A stretch of 64,000 bases of DNA from Peribacillus deserti (lineage in GTDB: Bacteria > Bacillota > Bacilli > Bacillales > DSM-1321). How positions within the stretch are numbered: the stretch's first letter is position 1; each line of letters opens with the position of its first letter. Under the pieces are notes generated by a model, which had not been told where the DNA came from, made no database searches, and saw nothing but the letters and a program-made list of their open reading frames with translations. The stretch covers positions 1 to 64,000 of the forward strand of contig NZ_JAFBFI010000018.1 of the NCBI RefSeq assembly GCF_016909175.1, written 5' to 3'. Shown here piece after piece: positions 52,288 through 60,449 of the stretch. The position numbers were made by a program, and so were the translations under genes.

Positions 52288-53451
52288 ATGTTAAAGAAAA
52301 TATTAAAAGCTTACGACTATCCGGTATTTTTTACTGTTGTCGTCTTATGTTTATTTGGAATATTAATGGTCTACAGTTCAAGTATGATCACCGCAGTAGC
52401 GCGCTGGGGACTTGCCGACGACCACTTTTATCAGAGGCAGAAAATTGCTTTTATCATCTCGTTTGCTGTCATGCTCTTAACAATGTTTTTTCCGTATCAG
52501 CTTTATAAGCACCCAAGATTTCTACTTACAATGATGGGGGGCACATGCGGATTGCTTCTGCTGGTTTTCCTCGCAGGCCATACAGCAGGAAATGCCCAGA
52601 GCTGGCTTGTATTAGGCGGCTTTAATTTGCAGCCAGCAGAAGCGGCAAAGCTTGCCGTCATTATATATTTGTCGGCCATCTATTCAAAAAGACAAGACCG
52701 TATTAATAATATAGACAAGGCTGTTATGCCGACCATGATCTTTCTATCTACTATTTGTTTTTTTATTGCGATTCAGCCAGACTATGGAAATGTTATTATC
52801 ATTCTATTAATAGCGGGAGCAATCCTAATGTCTTCCGGCATGTCTCTGAAAAGTCTTTCAAAGCTTGGGGCTATTTTTGCTATGGCGATTGCGCTTATCG
52901 GGCTGTTAGTTGTCATTACAGGCAATTTCTCGACAGTGGTTTCAGAAGAGAGAGTTTCCCGATTTACCGGTCTGAATGAGCCCTTTAAGACTGAAAAAGA
53001 TGAAGGGTATCATCTTGCTAATTCTCTTCTTGCAATCGGATCAGGAGGTGTGAAGGGATTAGGGCTCGGCCAGAGTGTTCAAAAGTACGGATACCTGCCT
53101 GAATCTCACACCGATTTTATCATCTCCATTATTGCTGAAGAGCTTGGATTCTTTGGGGTAGCCATTGTAATTGGCGGTCTTGGCTTTATCGTACTAAGAG
53201 GGTTCCTGCTGGCAGCAAGATGTAAGGATGCTTTTGGAAGTCTGCTTTTGATTGGAATATCCTCCATGATTGGCATACAGGTATTAATAAATTTAGGAGG
53301 AGCGACTGGTCTTCTTCCGATAACTGGAATAACGCTTCCGTTTATCAGCTATGGAGGATCATCCTTAATTCTCCTCATGGCATCTATAGGGATTTATCAA
53401 AATGTAATCATGAAAATGAATTTAAAAAATAAATATGCGGATGGGTTATAA
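52288..53451 (+). CDS. FtsW/RodA/SpoVE-family (SEDS) glycan polymerase
   Basis: 387 residues from ATG 52288, ten membrane spans. Key blocks are WLVLGGFNLQPAEAAKLAVI (catalytic region), QPDYGNVIII, ESHTDFIISIIAEELGFFG and LLPITGITLPFISYGGSSLI, the last being the FtsW signature. SEDS proteins polymerise lipid II with a class B penicillin-binding protein. No such partner is adjacent, so it may be an extra paralogue. A start at 52267 is possible but lacks a binding site. Confidence 0.9.
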   Translation: MLKKILKAYDYPVFFTVVVLCLFGILMVYSSSMITAVARWGLADDHFYQRQKIAFIISFAVMLLTMFFPYQLYKHPRFLLTMMGGTCGLLLLVFLAGHTAGNAQSWLVLGGFNLQPAEAAKLAVIIYLSAIYSKRQDRINNIDKAVMPTMIFLSTICFFIAIQPDYGNVIIILLIAGAILMSSGMSLKSLSKLGAIFAMAIALIGLLVVITGNFSTVVSEERVSRFTGLNEPFKTEKDEGYHLANSLLAIGSGGVKGLGLGQSVQKYGYLPESHTDFIISIIAEELGFFGVAIVIGGLGFIVLRGFLLAARCKDAFGSLLLIGISSMIGIQVLINLGGATGLLPITGITLPFISYGGSSLILLMASIGIYQNVIMKMNLKNKYADGL

Positions 53452-53493
53452 GGTTGCTCATCATATATTTTCTGGTTGTTCATAGCAGTCGAA

Positions 53494-53522
53494 ATCACAG
53501 CTAATTGGCTGTGATTTTTTTT
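53494..53522 (+). terminator. Rho-independent terminator
   Basis: ATCACAGC pairs with GCTGTGAT, then a T run. Confidence 0.88.
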
Positions 53523-53704
53523 GTCTGTACGGAGATAGTGTAACCTATTCGACTAAATTGAAATATAAATGAAACATTTCGTGGTGAATTAAGTGGTATA
53601 ATAGTCATGTATTTTGGGTAAAGATGTCAATTTATCCAATATTATAATATGAAATGGCAGATTTTGAAGAAAAAGATAACTATGAAAATAGGCAGGGGAA
53701 AAGA

Positions 53705-54967
53705 TTGAAGAAAATAGTCGCATTAATCACGGCAGCAATTCTAGGTCTTGGAACTTTATTAACAGTTCCGTCTGTTCAAGCAGCAAAACTTACAGACATG
53801 CAAACGAAGAAAAATAAAATAAATCTGCAGCGGTCACATGTTCAATCAGGAATACATGCAGCGGAGAATAAGATCATAAAGCTTCAAAGCCAGCAAAGAA
53901 ACTTAATTAAAGAAATAGAAGCCTTGAATAGCAGAATGAAAGAAACAACTAAAAAGATAGAAGAAAAATCAGCGGCCATTGAAAAAACTAGAATCCAGGT
54001 TAAAAAACTCAACGAAGAAATACTAGTTATAAAAGAAAGAATTAACAAAAGAGAGGAGCTTCTAAAGGAACGTGCCCGCGCCATGCAGCAAAATGGCGGG
54101 AATGTTGAATACTTAGAAGTCCTTCTGGGTTCACAAAACTTTGGTGATTTTATCGAACGCATTTCAGCGGTATCTACAATTATGCAGGCTGATAGAGACA
54201 TTATCCATCAGCAGGAAAAAGATAAAGCTAGTTTAGAAGAAAGTGAAGAGGTACTGGAAAAAGAATTAAGCGGTCTGCAAACAATGCTTAATGATCTTAC
54301 AAATCTCCAAGCTGAACAAACACGCCATAAAGCCAGCAAAAAAGTATTAATGCATAAGCTGATACAGCAAGAACAAGAAACACATAGCCATAAGATGAAT
54401 CTTAAAGAGGAAGAAGAACTTTTATCGGCCCAGGCTGCAGCTATTCAGCAGGCTATTAATCTAGAGAAACAACGCCTAGCGGATTTGGAGACTGCACGAA
54501 AGCGGGCAGCTGATCAGGCAAATCAATTTGCCCAGCCTGGCTTTGCTTTAAGGCCAAGTATTTCGAGCGGAACATTCACTTCTCCAGCTAATGGAATTTT
54601 GTCGTCTAATTTTGGACAGCGGGGCGGGGAGAATCATATGGGGATAGATATTGCTAATTCTGGATCTAATATTGCAATTGTTGCGGCAGCAGATGGAGTA
54701 GTGAGTAAATCATATTTTTCTTCGAGCTATGGAAATGTGATTTTTATTACCCATTCCATTAATGGGAAAATATTCACCACAGTATATGCGCATCTGAAGG
54801 CAAGATCCGCCGGTTCTGGACAGGTTGTTGCGAAAGGACAGCAGATTGGGATAATGGGGAATACTGGCGAATCCCGTGGCCAGCATCTGCACTTTGAATT
54901 GCATAATGGCCCCTGGAATCAAAATAAAACACATGCCGTCAATCCACTTGGAATTGTGCCAATTTAA
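53705..54967 (+). CDS. Secreted murein hydrolase, M23 peptidase with coiled coil (paralogue)
   Basis: 420 residues from TTG 53705, which follows AGGGGAAAAGA; an upstream ATG at 53654 lies in promoter-like sequence. Signal peptide ending PSVQA-A. Coiled coil with QQNGGNVEYLEVLLGSQNFG, then M23 domain with NHMGIDIANSG and GQHLHFELHNG. Same architecture as the protein at 48209 but with a shorter linker. The two flank chrA, a VTT protein and a SEDS protein, suggesting duplication followed by insertion or separation. Confidence 0.9.
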   Translation: MKKIVALITAAILGLGTLLTVPSVQAAKLTDMQTKKNKINLQRSHVQSGIHAAENKIIKLQSQQRNLIKEIEALNSRMKETTKKIEEKSAAIEKTRIQVKKLNEEILVIKERINKREELLKERARAMQQNGGNVEYLEVLLGSQNFGDFIERISAVSTIMQADRDIIHQQEKDKASLEESEEVLEKELSGLQTMLNDLTNLQAEQTRHKASKKVLMHKLIQQEQETHSHKMNLKEEEELLSAQAAAIQQAINLEKQRLADLETARKRAADQANQFAQPGFALRPSISSGTFTSPANGILSSNFGQRGGENHMGIDIANSGSNIAIVAAADGVVSKSYFSSSYGNVIFITHSINGKIFTTVYAHLKARSAGSGQVVAKGQQIGIMGNTGESRGQHLHFELHNGPWNQNKTHAVNPLGIVPI

Positions 54968-54970
54968 ATA

Positions 54971-55006
54971 AAAAGAAAGCACCAGTTCAGGTGCTTTCTT
55001 TTCTAT
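54971..55006 (+). terminator. Rho-independent terminator
   Basis: AAAAGAAAGCACC pairs perfectly with GGTGCTTTCTTTT. Confidence 0.92.
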
Positions 55007-55019
55007 AATAATCTTAATC

Positions 55020-55226
55020 TCAATTATTATTTTGGTTATTTCGGGCTTCTCCGCCTTTTTCCCCAATTTCTTGATAAAACTCCTTGTCATGGTTTTCGGA
55101 AGTAGCTTCTCCGCCTTTCTTGCCAATTTCCTGGTAAAATTCTTTATCGTGATTTCTCGATGTAGCCTCTCCACCCTTACGGCCAGCTTCTTCTACAGTC
55201 ATTTTTTTGTTATTATCATTTGCCAA
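55020..55226 (-). CDS. KGG-repeat general stress protein (GsiB-like), two repeats
   Basis: 68 residues from the TTG at 55226 (AGGAG 8 bases upstream); a GTG at 55235 overlaps that site. Two 20-residue KGG units of the form RKGGEATSRNHDKEFYQEIG, then EKGGEARNN. Highly hydrophilic, like LEA-type desiccation proteins and GsiB of Bacillus subtilis, which is sigma-B-dependent. Third member of a tandem set on this strand. Confidence 0.85.
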   Translation of the reverse strand: MANDNNKKMTVEEAGRKGGEATSRNHDKEFYQEIGKKGGEATSENHDKEFYQEIGEKGGEARNNQNNN

Positions 55227-55292
55227 ATTAAACACTCCTGTTCCTTAAAGATTTATTTAAAAGGGTACCGCTATATTTTATACGTGTAATAA

Positions 55293-55571
55293 TTATCCTT
55301 TATTGTTATTGTTATTGTTATTGTTCCTTGCGTTGCCGCCTTTTTCTCCTATTTCTTCATAGAATTCACGACCATGGTTTTCAGAAGTAGCTTCCCCGCC
55401 TTTACGGCCAATTTCCTGATAAAATTCCTTGTCATGGTTTTCAGAAGTAGCTTCTCCGCCTTTTTTTCCTATTTCCTGATAAAATTCTTTGTCATGATTC
55501 TTAGAGGTTGCTTCTCCACCTAAACGTCCTGCTTCTTCAGTAGTCATTTTACGATCCTTGTTATTGGCCAT
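55293..55571 (-). CDS. KGG-repeat general stress protein (GsiB-like), three repeats
   Basis: 92 residues from ATG 55571 behind GGAGTG. Three near-identical units (GKKGGEATSENHDKEFYQEI) end in a poly-Asn tail. Same family and strand as its neighbours at 55020 and 55862, clearly tandem duplicates that gained or lost repeat units. Likely protects proteins under dehydration or salt stress. Confidence 0.88.
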   Translation of the reverse strand: MANNKDRKMTTEEAGRLGGEATSKNHDKEFYQEIGKKGGEATSENHDKEFYQEIGRKGGEATSENHGREFYEEIGEKGGNARNNNNNNNNKG

Positions 55572-55628
55572 TCCAAACACTCCTTTTTATCATGTTTGTT
55601 TTAAAAATATATAACTTAGTTTAATTAG

Positions 55629-55850
55629 CTAAGAAGCTAGGAAAAAAGATCTAGGTTCTTCTCAAATGAAAGTATCTGTTTGGGTAGAATCTATCCTTCT
55701 GCTGCTTCAAGGCTTCTCCAGCGCGAACTCTATTAAATATTCTATGTCCTTTTTTAAATAAATTTATTTGCATCACTGTTTGCCCTAGCACCTGAATGTT
55801 TTAAGAACACTTTATTATGGAGAAGCTAGGAAAATATAGCTAGGTTCTCG
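55629..55850. repeat. Repeated 26-base hairpin motif between KGG genes
   Basis: AGAAGCTAGG...CTAGGTTCT occurs at about 55629-55660 and again at about 55819-55850. In each, GAAGCTAG pairs with CTAGGTTC with one mismatch. Copies are about 190 bases apart and probably arose with the gene duplication. Confidence 0.45.
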
Positions 55851-55861
55851 ATAAAAAAATA

Positions 55862-56140
55862 CTAGTTATTATTGTTGTTGTTTTTATTGTTATTTCGGGC
55901 TTCTCCGCCCTTTTCGCCAATTTCCTGATAAAATTCTTTGTCGTGGTTGTTGGAAGTCGCTTCTCCGCCTTTACGCCCTATTTCCTGGTAAAACTCTTTA
56001 TCATGATTTTCGGATGTGGCTTCTCCACCTTTGCGGCCGATTTCCTGGTAAAATTCTTTGTCATGATTATTTGACGTAGCTTCACCGCCCATTCGGCCTG
56101 CCTCTTCTACAGTCATTTTTTCATTTTTTTCTTTTGCCAT
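55862..56140 (-). CDS. KGG-repeat general stress protein (GsiB-like), three repeats
   Basis: 92 residues from ATG 56140 behind AAGGAGTGG. Three KGG units with NNHDKEFYQEIGRKGGEATS and an Asn-rich end. First of the tandem set, with a good sigma-B-type promoter upstream at 56184-56208. The only one of the three with such a promoter, so it probably leads the stress response. Confidence 0.88.
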   Translation of the reverse strand: MAKEKNEKMTVEEAGRMGGEATSNNHDKEFYQEIGRKGGEATSENHDKEFYQEIGRKGGEATSNNHDKEFYQEIGEKGGEARNNNKNNNNNN

Positions 56141-56183
56141 TCTAATCCACTCCTTCATAATAGTTTGCCTTACAGTACTATAT

Positions 56184-56208
56184 ATAGCCTGACTATAATA
56201 TTTTAAAC
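56184..56208 (-). promoter_or_regulatory. Sigma-B-type promoter for the KGG genes
   Basis: On the minus strand GTTTAA, 13-base spacer, GGCTAT. The -35 is an exact match and the -10 is one base off GGGTAT. It lies about 45 bases before the ATG at 56140. Confidence 0.75.
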
Positions 56209-56354
56209 TTTAAAAATATTCCAAAATTTACTAGGAAAATTTTGGTTTAGAATCGCATATATCTAAAATAGGTATGTGTTAAAAACATCTTGAATTATTC
56301 CGATATAGAATATAAAATAAAACTCATTTATTAAAATGATATTGGAAGTGTGAA

Positions 56355-56780
56355 ATGACTAACCATTCTATTGAAGAAATTACTTCTGAATTAATAATTA
56401 GAAGCGGTAAAAATATACCTGTATTATTAGAGAATCGTTTCCCCGATGGAAGGCTGGTAGGGGGTAAGTATAATCTTGGAACAAGATCGATTACCATGTA
56501 TATTGAAACCGTTAAAGAGCAGTGTCATATGCTGTTTGGCAATGTTACCGATTTTTTAAATTATTATGCTATAGTACTTGCTCATGAAATTGGCCATGCA
56601 ATGGATGAAGAACTTCAAGAATTGGCAGACCGTTTAAATGACAGTGATGATCACCAGTCCAGAGCACTAATAAGAAAAGCAGAAGAGACAGCATGGGAGG
56701 CAGCAAGAGAGATCTTATTCGATGTGGATGAAAAGCTATTTAGTAAAATTAAAGAAGTAGCACTTTCGCTGCATGACTAA
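56355..56780 (+). CDS. Small zincin-like protein with HEXXH motif
   Basis: 141 residues, no signal peptide. AIVLAHEIGHAMDEEL gives HExxH in a predicted helix, and a downstream acidic helix RKAEETAWEAAREILF could supply the third zinc ligand Glu, as in gluzincins and in the IrrE/ImmA group. The N-terminal half contains GGKYNLGTRSITMYIETV, a beta-rich segment. It could be a cytoplasmic metalloprotease or an antirepressor-type peptidase. No HTH domain or partner repressor is adjacent. The family is not recognised by me. Confidence 0.6.
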   Translation: MTNHSIEEITSELIIRSGKNIPVLLENRFPDGRLVGGKYNLGTRSITMYIETVKEQCHMLFGNVTDFLNYYAIVLAHEIGHAMDEELQELADRLNDSDDHQSRALIRKAEETAWEAAREILFDVDEKLFSKIKEVALSLHD

Positions 56781-56812
56781 AAACCATCCTTTATAGAGGG
56801 TGGTTTTTTAGG
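56780..56812 (+). terminator. Rho-independent terminator
   Basis: AAAACCATCC pairs with GGGTGGTTTT (one G-T pair), then T run. Confidence 0.85.
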
Positions 56813-57232
56813 CAGACCGCAAAAGTGCATAGTTCGAAAACAAATATCGGCGGAATCCTCTACCAGGCCATTAGTTGACCCAACACTCTTAAAGGCCGCT
56901 GCTCCACTAAAGATTAAAAGAGTTTTTAATTTAGTTGTAACTAAAGGATATAGGTTTCAAGTCAGTTTTCAGAATTATATAATACCGCTTTATATGTATA
57001 ATAGGAAGAAACTCGTCGTTTTTTGGAATACTTCATAAAAAATGGACTTTTACATACAGGATAGAGCGGTGGAAACTTTCAAATTATAGCGAACTTGTGA
57101 ACAACACTGCAAAATATTAAGAACGAGTTCATAAACTTAATTTTTATTATCAACATAGAGTTGCTATAATAGTGATAGTGTTTGTTATCACTCAGAACCA
57201 AAATAGACATTGTTAAAGGAGCGTCATTAAAA
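56813..57232. other. Gene-free stretch
   Basis: No gene with a start and binding site. It contains the promoter of the YisL gene; nothing else is recognised. Confidence 0.4.
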
Positions 57233-57556
57233 ATGTTAACAGGCTTGCATCACACTCATGCTTCCTCATGGGCTATCCTGATCATCCTTTTCTTGATCAG
57301 CTATTTTATGAACAAACAAAAAATTTCTCTTATGCTTCAAAGACTTTTCTACATAGTTATGCTGGGAAGCGGGATTGGAATGCTCATAATGGGGCAATAT
57401 CCTGGAATTTATTTTGTCAAAGGTTTACTTGCCATTATCCTCATTGGTCTTATGGAAATGCTTATTGTCCGTAAAAGAAAAGAAAAAAAACATACTATTC
57501 TTTGGATCCCTTTTATTATCGTTTTAGCAGCGGTACTTGGAATAGCCTACCGATAA
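57233..57556 (+). CDS. yisL: YisL/DUF1516-family membrane protein
   Basis: 107 residues from ATG 57233 behind AAAGGAG. Four membrane spans; starts LTGLHHTHASSWAILIILFLISYFM and ends in a hydrophobic helix. This matches the YisL family of Bacillus, function unknown. It has its own promoter and terminator. Confidence 0.8.
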   Translation: MLTGLHHTHASSWAILIILFLISYFMNKQKISLMLQRLFYIVMLGSGIGMLIMGQYPGIYFVKGLLAIILIGLMEMLIVRKRKEKKHTILWIPFIIVLAAVLGIAYR

Positions 57557-57564
57557 ATTGTATG

Positions 57565-57590
57565 AAAGCAGCTTAGCTGCTTTTTTTTGT
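57565..57590 (+). terminator. Rho-independent terminator
   Basis: AAAGCAGC pairs with GCTGCTTT, then eight Ts. Confidence 0.88.
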
Positions 57591-57936
57591 GCTTTTTGGC
57601 ATATGACTTTTTGGTAAAAAGAAGATATAATGAATCAGTGTAAAAAAAATGTTAAGGAAATATTAAGAAACATACAGTAAAATGATTCGGTAAGTGAATA
57701 CAGGGTCTACCTGTCTTTAGCCTCTGGGTAATAAACTACACAGTAAAAGATAATCTACTCATAAAATATAGTCATAATTTATAATCCAGCTCATAGCATA
57801 GCATAGTGTATTGTGAAGCGATTGTTAATGAATTGTTAATGTGGTCTTGACGGAATGTGAAAAAGAGTTATAATTGAGTATTGTTAAAAAAATGACTCAA
57901 AAATTTTGTGCGGTAAAATTAGAAAGGATGTTCTGA
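57591..57936. other. Long leader region upstream of ltaS
   Basis: About 345 bases, AT-rich, with several possible -10 elements. No hairpin of note and no small gene supported. Confidence 0.4.
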
Positions 57937-59883
57937 ATGGAAAGCATGAAGAAGATAGGGAGTAAGTTGTACAATAACAAACTTTCCTTTTTCTATTTAG
58001 CAGTTTTTCTATTTTGGATTAAAACATACGCAGCATATAAGAATGAATTCAACTTGGGAATCAGCAATGACATACAAGAATTTTTATTATTTATAAATCC
58101 AATCAGCTCAGGTCTCTTTTTCTTTGCATTTGCTTTGCTTCGTAAGGGACGAGCAAGAAACCGGATATTAATCACGATCAACTTTGTATTATCGTTCATT
58201 TTATATGCAAATATTGCATATTACCGTTTCTTTAATGACTTTATTACCCTTCCAGTTCTTACTCAGACTAAGAACAATGCGGGAGACCTGGGAAATAGTA
58301 TTGCCGCTTTAATTCATCCTGCGGATATTTTTTATTTCCTGGATACGATTATACTCATTCTTTTATTAGTGTTTAAAAAGGTTAAGCCGGCTACTGAAGA
58401 AAAGCTAAAAGCACGTACAGTTTTAGGAGTATTTGCTTCTGCAGTATTGGTTTTTCTTATCAATTTAGGACTGGCTGAAACAGACCGCCCTGAGTTATTA
58501 ACAAGAACATTTGATAGAAATTATCTTGTGAAATATTTAGGAACCTATAATTATACTATTTATGATATGATCCAAAGCACAAAGTCTTCTGCACAGCGTG
58601 CGCTTGCTGACAGTGACCAAATTACTGAAGTAGAGAATAATATCAAATCAAGCTATGCTGAACCAAATGAGAAATACTTTGGCAAGGCTGAAGGAATGAA
58701 TGTTGTTTACATTTCATTGGAGTCCCTGCAAAGCTTCATCATTGATTATAAATTGGAAGGCCAGGAAGTAACTCCATTCTTGAACTCTCTTACAAGAGAT
58801 AAAAACACTTTTTACTTTAAGAACTTTTTCCATCAAACTGGGCAGGGGAAAACTTCTGATGCCGAATTCATGATGGAAAACTCATTATATCCACTTCCAC
58901 AGGGTGCTGTATTTACAACGAAAGCACAAAACACTTACCAGGCCCTGCCAGGTATATTAAAAACAAAGGGTTACACTTCAGCGGTTTTCCATGGCAATTA
59001 TAAAACTTTCTGGAACCGTGAAGAAATGTATAAATCTTTTGGTTATGACAAGTTCTTTGATGCTAACTACTATAATATGTCAGAAGAAAATACCATTAAC
59101 TACGGTATGGAAGATAAACCGTTTTTCAAAGAGTCTATTCCGTTGATGCAAGGATTACAGCAGCCGTTTTATGGAAAATTCATTACTTTATCCAACCATT
59201 TCCCATTCAATATGGATCCTGAAGATATAACTTTCCCAGCAGCTAAAACGGATGATAAAGTAGTTAACCAGTACTTCCAAACAGCTCATTATATGGATCA
59301 GGCGCTTCAGCAATTCTTTTCTGACTTAAAAGCTTCTGGCTTGTATGATAATACGATGGTGGTCATGTATGGTGACCATTATGGTATCTCTGAAAACCAT
59401 AATGACGCTATGTCGGAGGTTATGGGCAAGGAAATCACTAATTTTGAAAATACGCAGCTTCAGCGCGTACCATTTTTCATACACGTTCCTGGTGTCCAGG
59501 GCAATGCCATTGATAAATTTAGCGGTGATGTAGATGTTCGTCCAACGGTTATGCATCTATTAGGTATCGATACAAAAGATTATTTAGAATTCGGCTCTGA
59601 CATTCTTTCAAATGACTTTGAGCAAATCGTTCCATTTAGAAATGGAGACTTCGTTACTCCTCAATTTACTGAAGTTGATGGAAAGTGCTATGACAACACA
59701 ACAGGTGAGGTTATTGACGGGGAAGCATGTAAAGCATTTGGAGATAAAGCTAATTCCGAGCTAGAATTGTCAGATAAAGTTGTGTACGGAGATCTGTTAA
59801 GATTCTATCAGCCAGATGGTTTTAAGAAAATCAATCCTGCTGATTATGATTATTCATACCCGGAAAAACGAGTAAATGAATAA
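57937..59883 (+). CDS. ltaS: Lipoteichoic acid synthase
   Basis: 648 residues. Five N-terminal membrane spans (about 15-190), then an extracellular sulfatase-fold domain: NVVYISLESLQSFI (metal Glu), FFHQTGQGKTSDAEFM with the catalytic Thr, VFHGNYKTFWNREEMY, and VMYGDHYGISENH with metal Asp/His. Ends with an acidic, tyrosine-rich tail. Polymerises glycerol phosphate from phosphatidylglycerol onto the glycolipid anchor. Length matches LtaS/YfnI/YflE. AAAGGATG precedes the ATG. Confidence 0.95.
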   Translation: MESMKKIGSKLYNNKLSFFYLAVFLFWIKTYAAYKNEFNLGISNDIQEFLLFINPISSGLFFFAFALLRKGRARNRILITINFVLSFILYANIAYYRFFNDFITLPVLTQTKNNAGDLGNSIAALIHPADIFYFLDTIILILLLVFKKVKPATEEKLKARTVLGVFASAVLVFLINLGLAETDRPELLTRTFDRNYLVKYLGTYNYTIYDMIQSTKSSAQRALADSDQITEVENNIKSSYAEPNEKYFGKAEGMNVVYISLESLQSFIIDYKLEGQEVTPFLNSLTRDKNTFYFKNFFHQTGQGKTSDAEFMMENSLYPLPQGAVFTTKAQNTYQALPGILKTKGYTSAVFHGNYKTFWNREEMYKSFGYDKFFDANYYNMSEENTINYGMEDKPFFKESIPLMQGLQQPFYGKFITLSNHFPFNMDPEDITFPAAKTDDKVVNQYFQTAHYMDQALQQFFSDLKASGLYDNTMVVMYGDHYGISENHNDAMSEVMGKEITNFENTQLQRVPFFIHVPGVQGNAIDKFSGDVDVRPTVMHLLGIDTKDYLEFGSDILSNDFEQIVPFRNGDFVTPQFTEVDGKCYDNTTGEVIDGEACKAFGDKANSELELSDKVVYGDLLRFYQPDGFKKINPADYDYSYPEKRVNE

Positions 59884-59889
59884 TGAATG

Positions 59890-59928
59890 AAGAATAGCCA
59901 CTCATTAGAGTGGCTATTCTTTTTGATT
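59890..59928. terminator. Rho-independent terminator
   Basis: AAGAATAGCCACTC pairs perfectly with GAGTGGCTATTCTT, then TTT. Confidence 0.92.
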
Positions 59929-59938
59929 AGAGCTTATT

Positions 59939-60181
59939 TTATTCAGGAAGATCGTTTTTTATATTCATCCCATGAAGCAGCTTTTTCTCGCTGGAGGATT
60001 CGTCCTTAGACTTCTCACCATCACGTTCTTCTTGGTACTCTTCCCGGATATCTTCAAGGGGAAGGTCATCCACAGGCATCAAAATTTGATCACGTTCCAG
60101 CTGCTTTTCCTGGCTGTCTCTAAATGCCTTTTCTTTATCATTTCTTTCAGCTAATATCTTATCTTTTTCTGAATGATTCAT
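59939..60181 (-). CDS. Hydrophilic hypothetical protein
   Basis: 80 residues from ATG 60181 with GGGAG upstream. Charged throughout (NHSEKDKILAERNDKEKAF, then DIREEYQEERDGEKSKDESS), probably helical or disordered. It contains no known motif. Convergent with ltaS. Function unknown. Confidence 0.55.
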   Translation of the reverse strand: MNHSEKDKILAERNDKEKAFRDSQEKQLERDQILMPVDDLPLEDIREEYQEERDGEKSKDESSSEKKLLHGMNIKNDLPE

Positions 60182-60449
60182 TGTATACAAAACTCCCTTC
60201 AAATATGGTTTATTTCACTTTTCCCTGACTGTTGAAATAAAAACATTTAATTACAGATGCCTTTCGTTGAAAAGGGCATAATATTATTTGTTTTTTAACG
60301 AAGAAAATTTAGACCTGTTATTTTGCTGGATATGAATAACTTTTGTTAAGTTTTTATGTAGAAATATTCAGAATCTTGAGGATATTTGTTGATTTTAAGT
60401 GAATAATAGATTAAATTAAATTATATCAAGAAAGTTTCTAGGAGGATTT

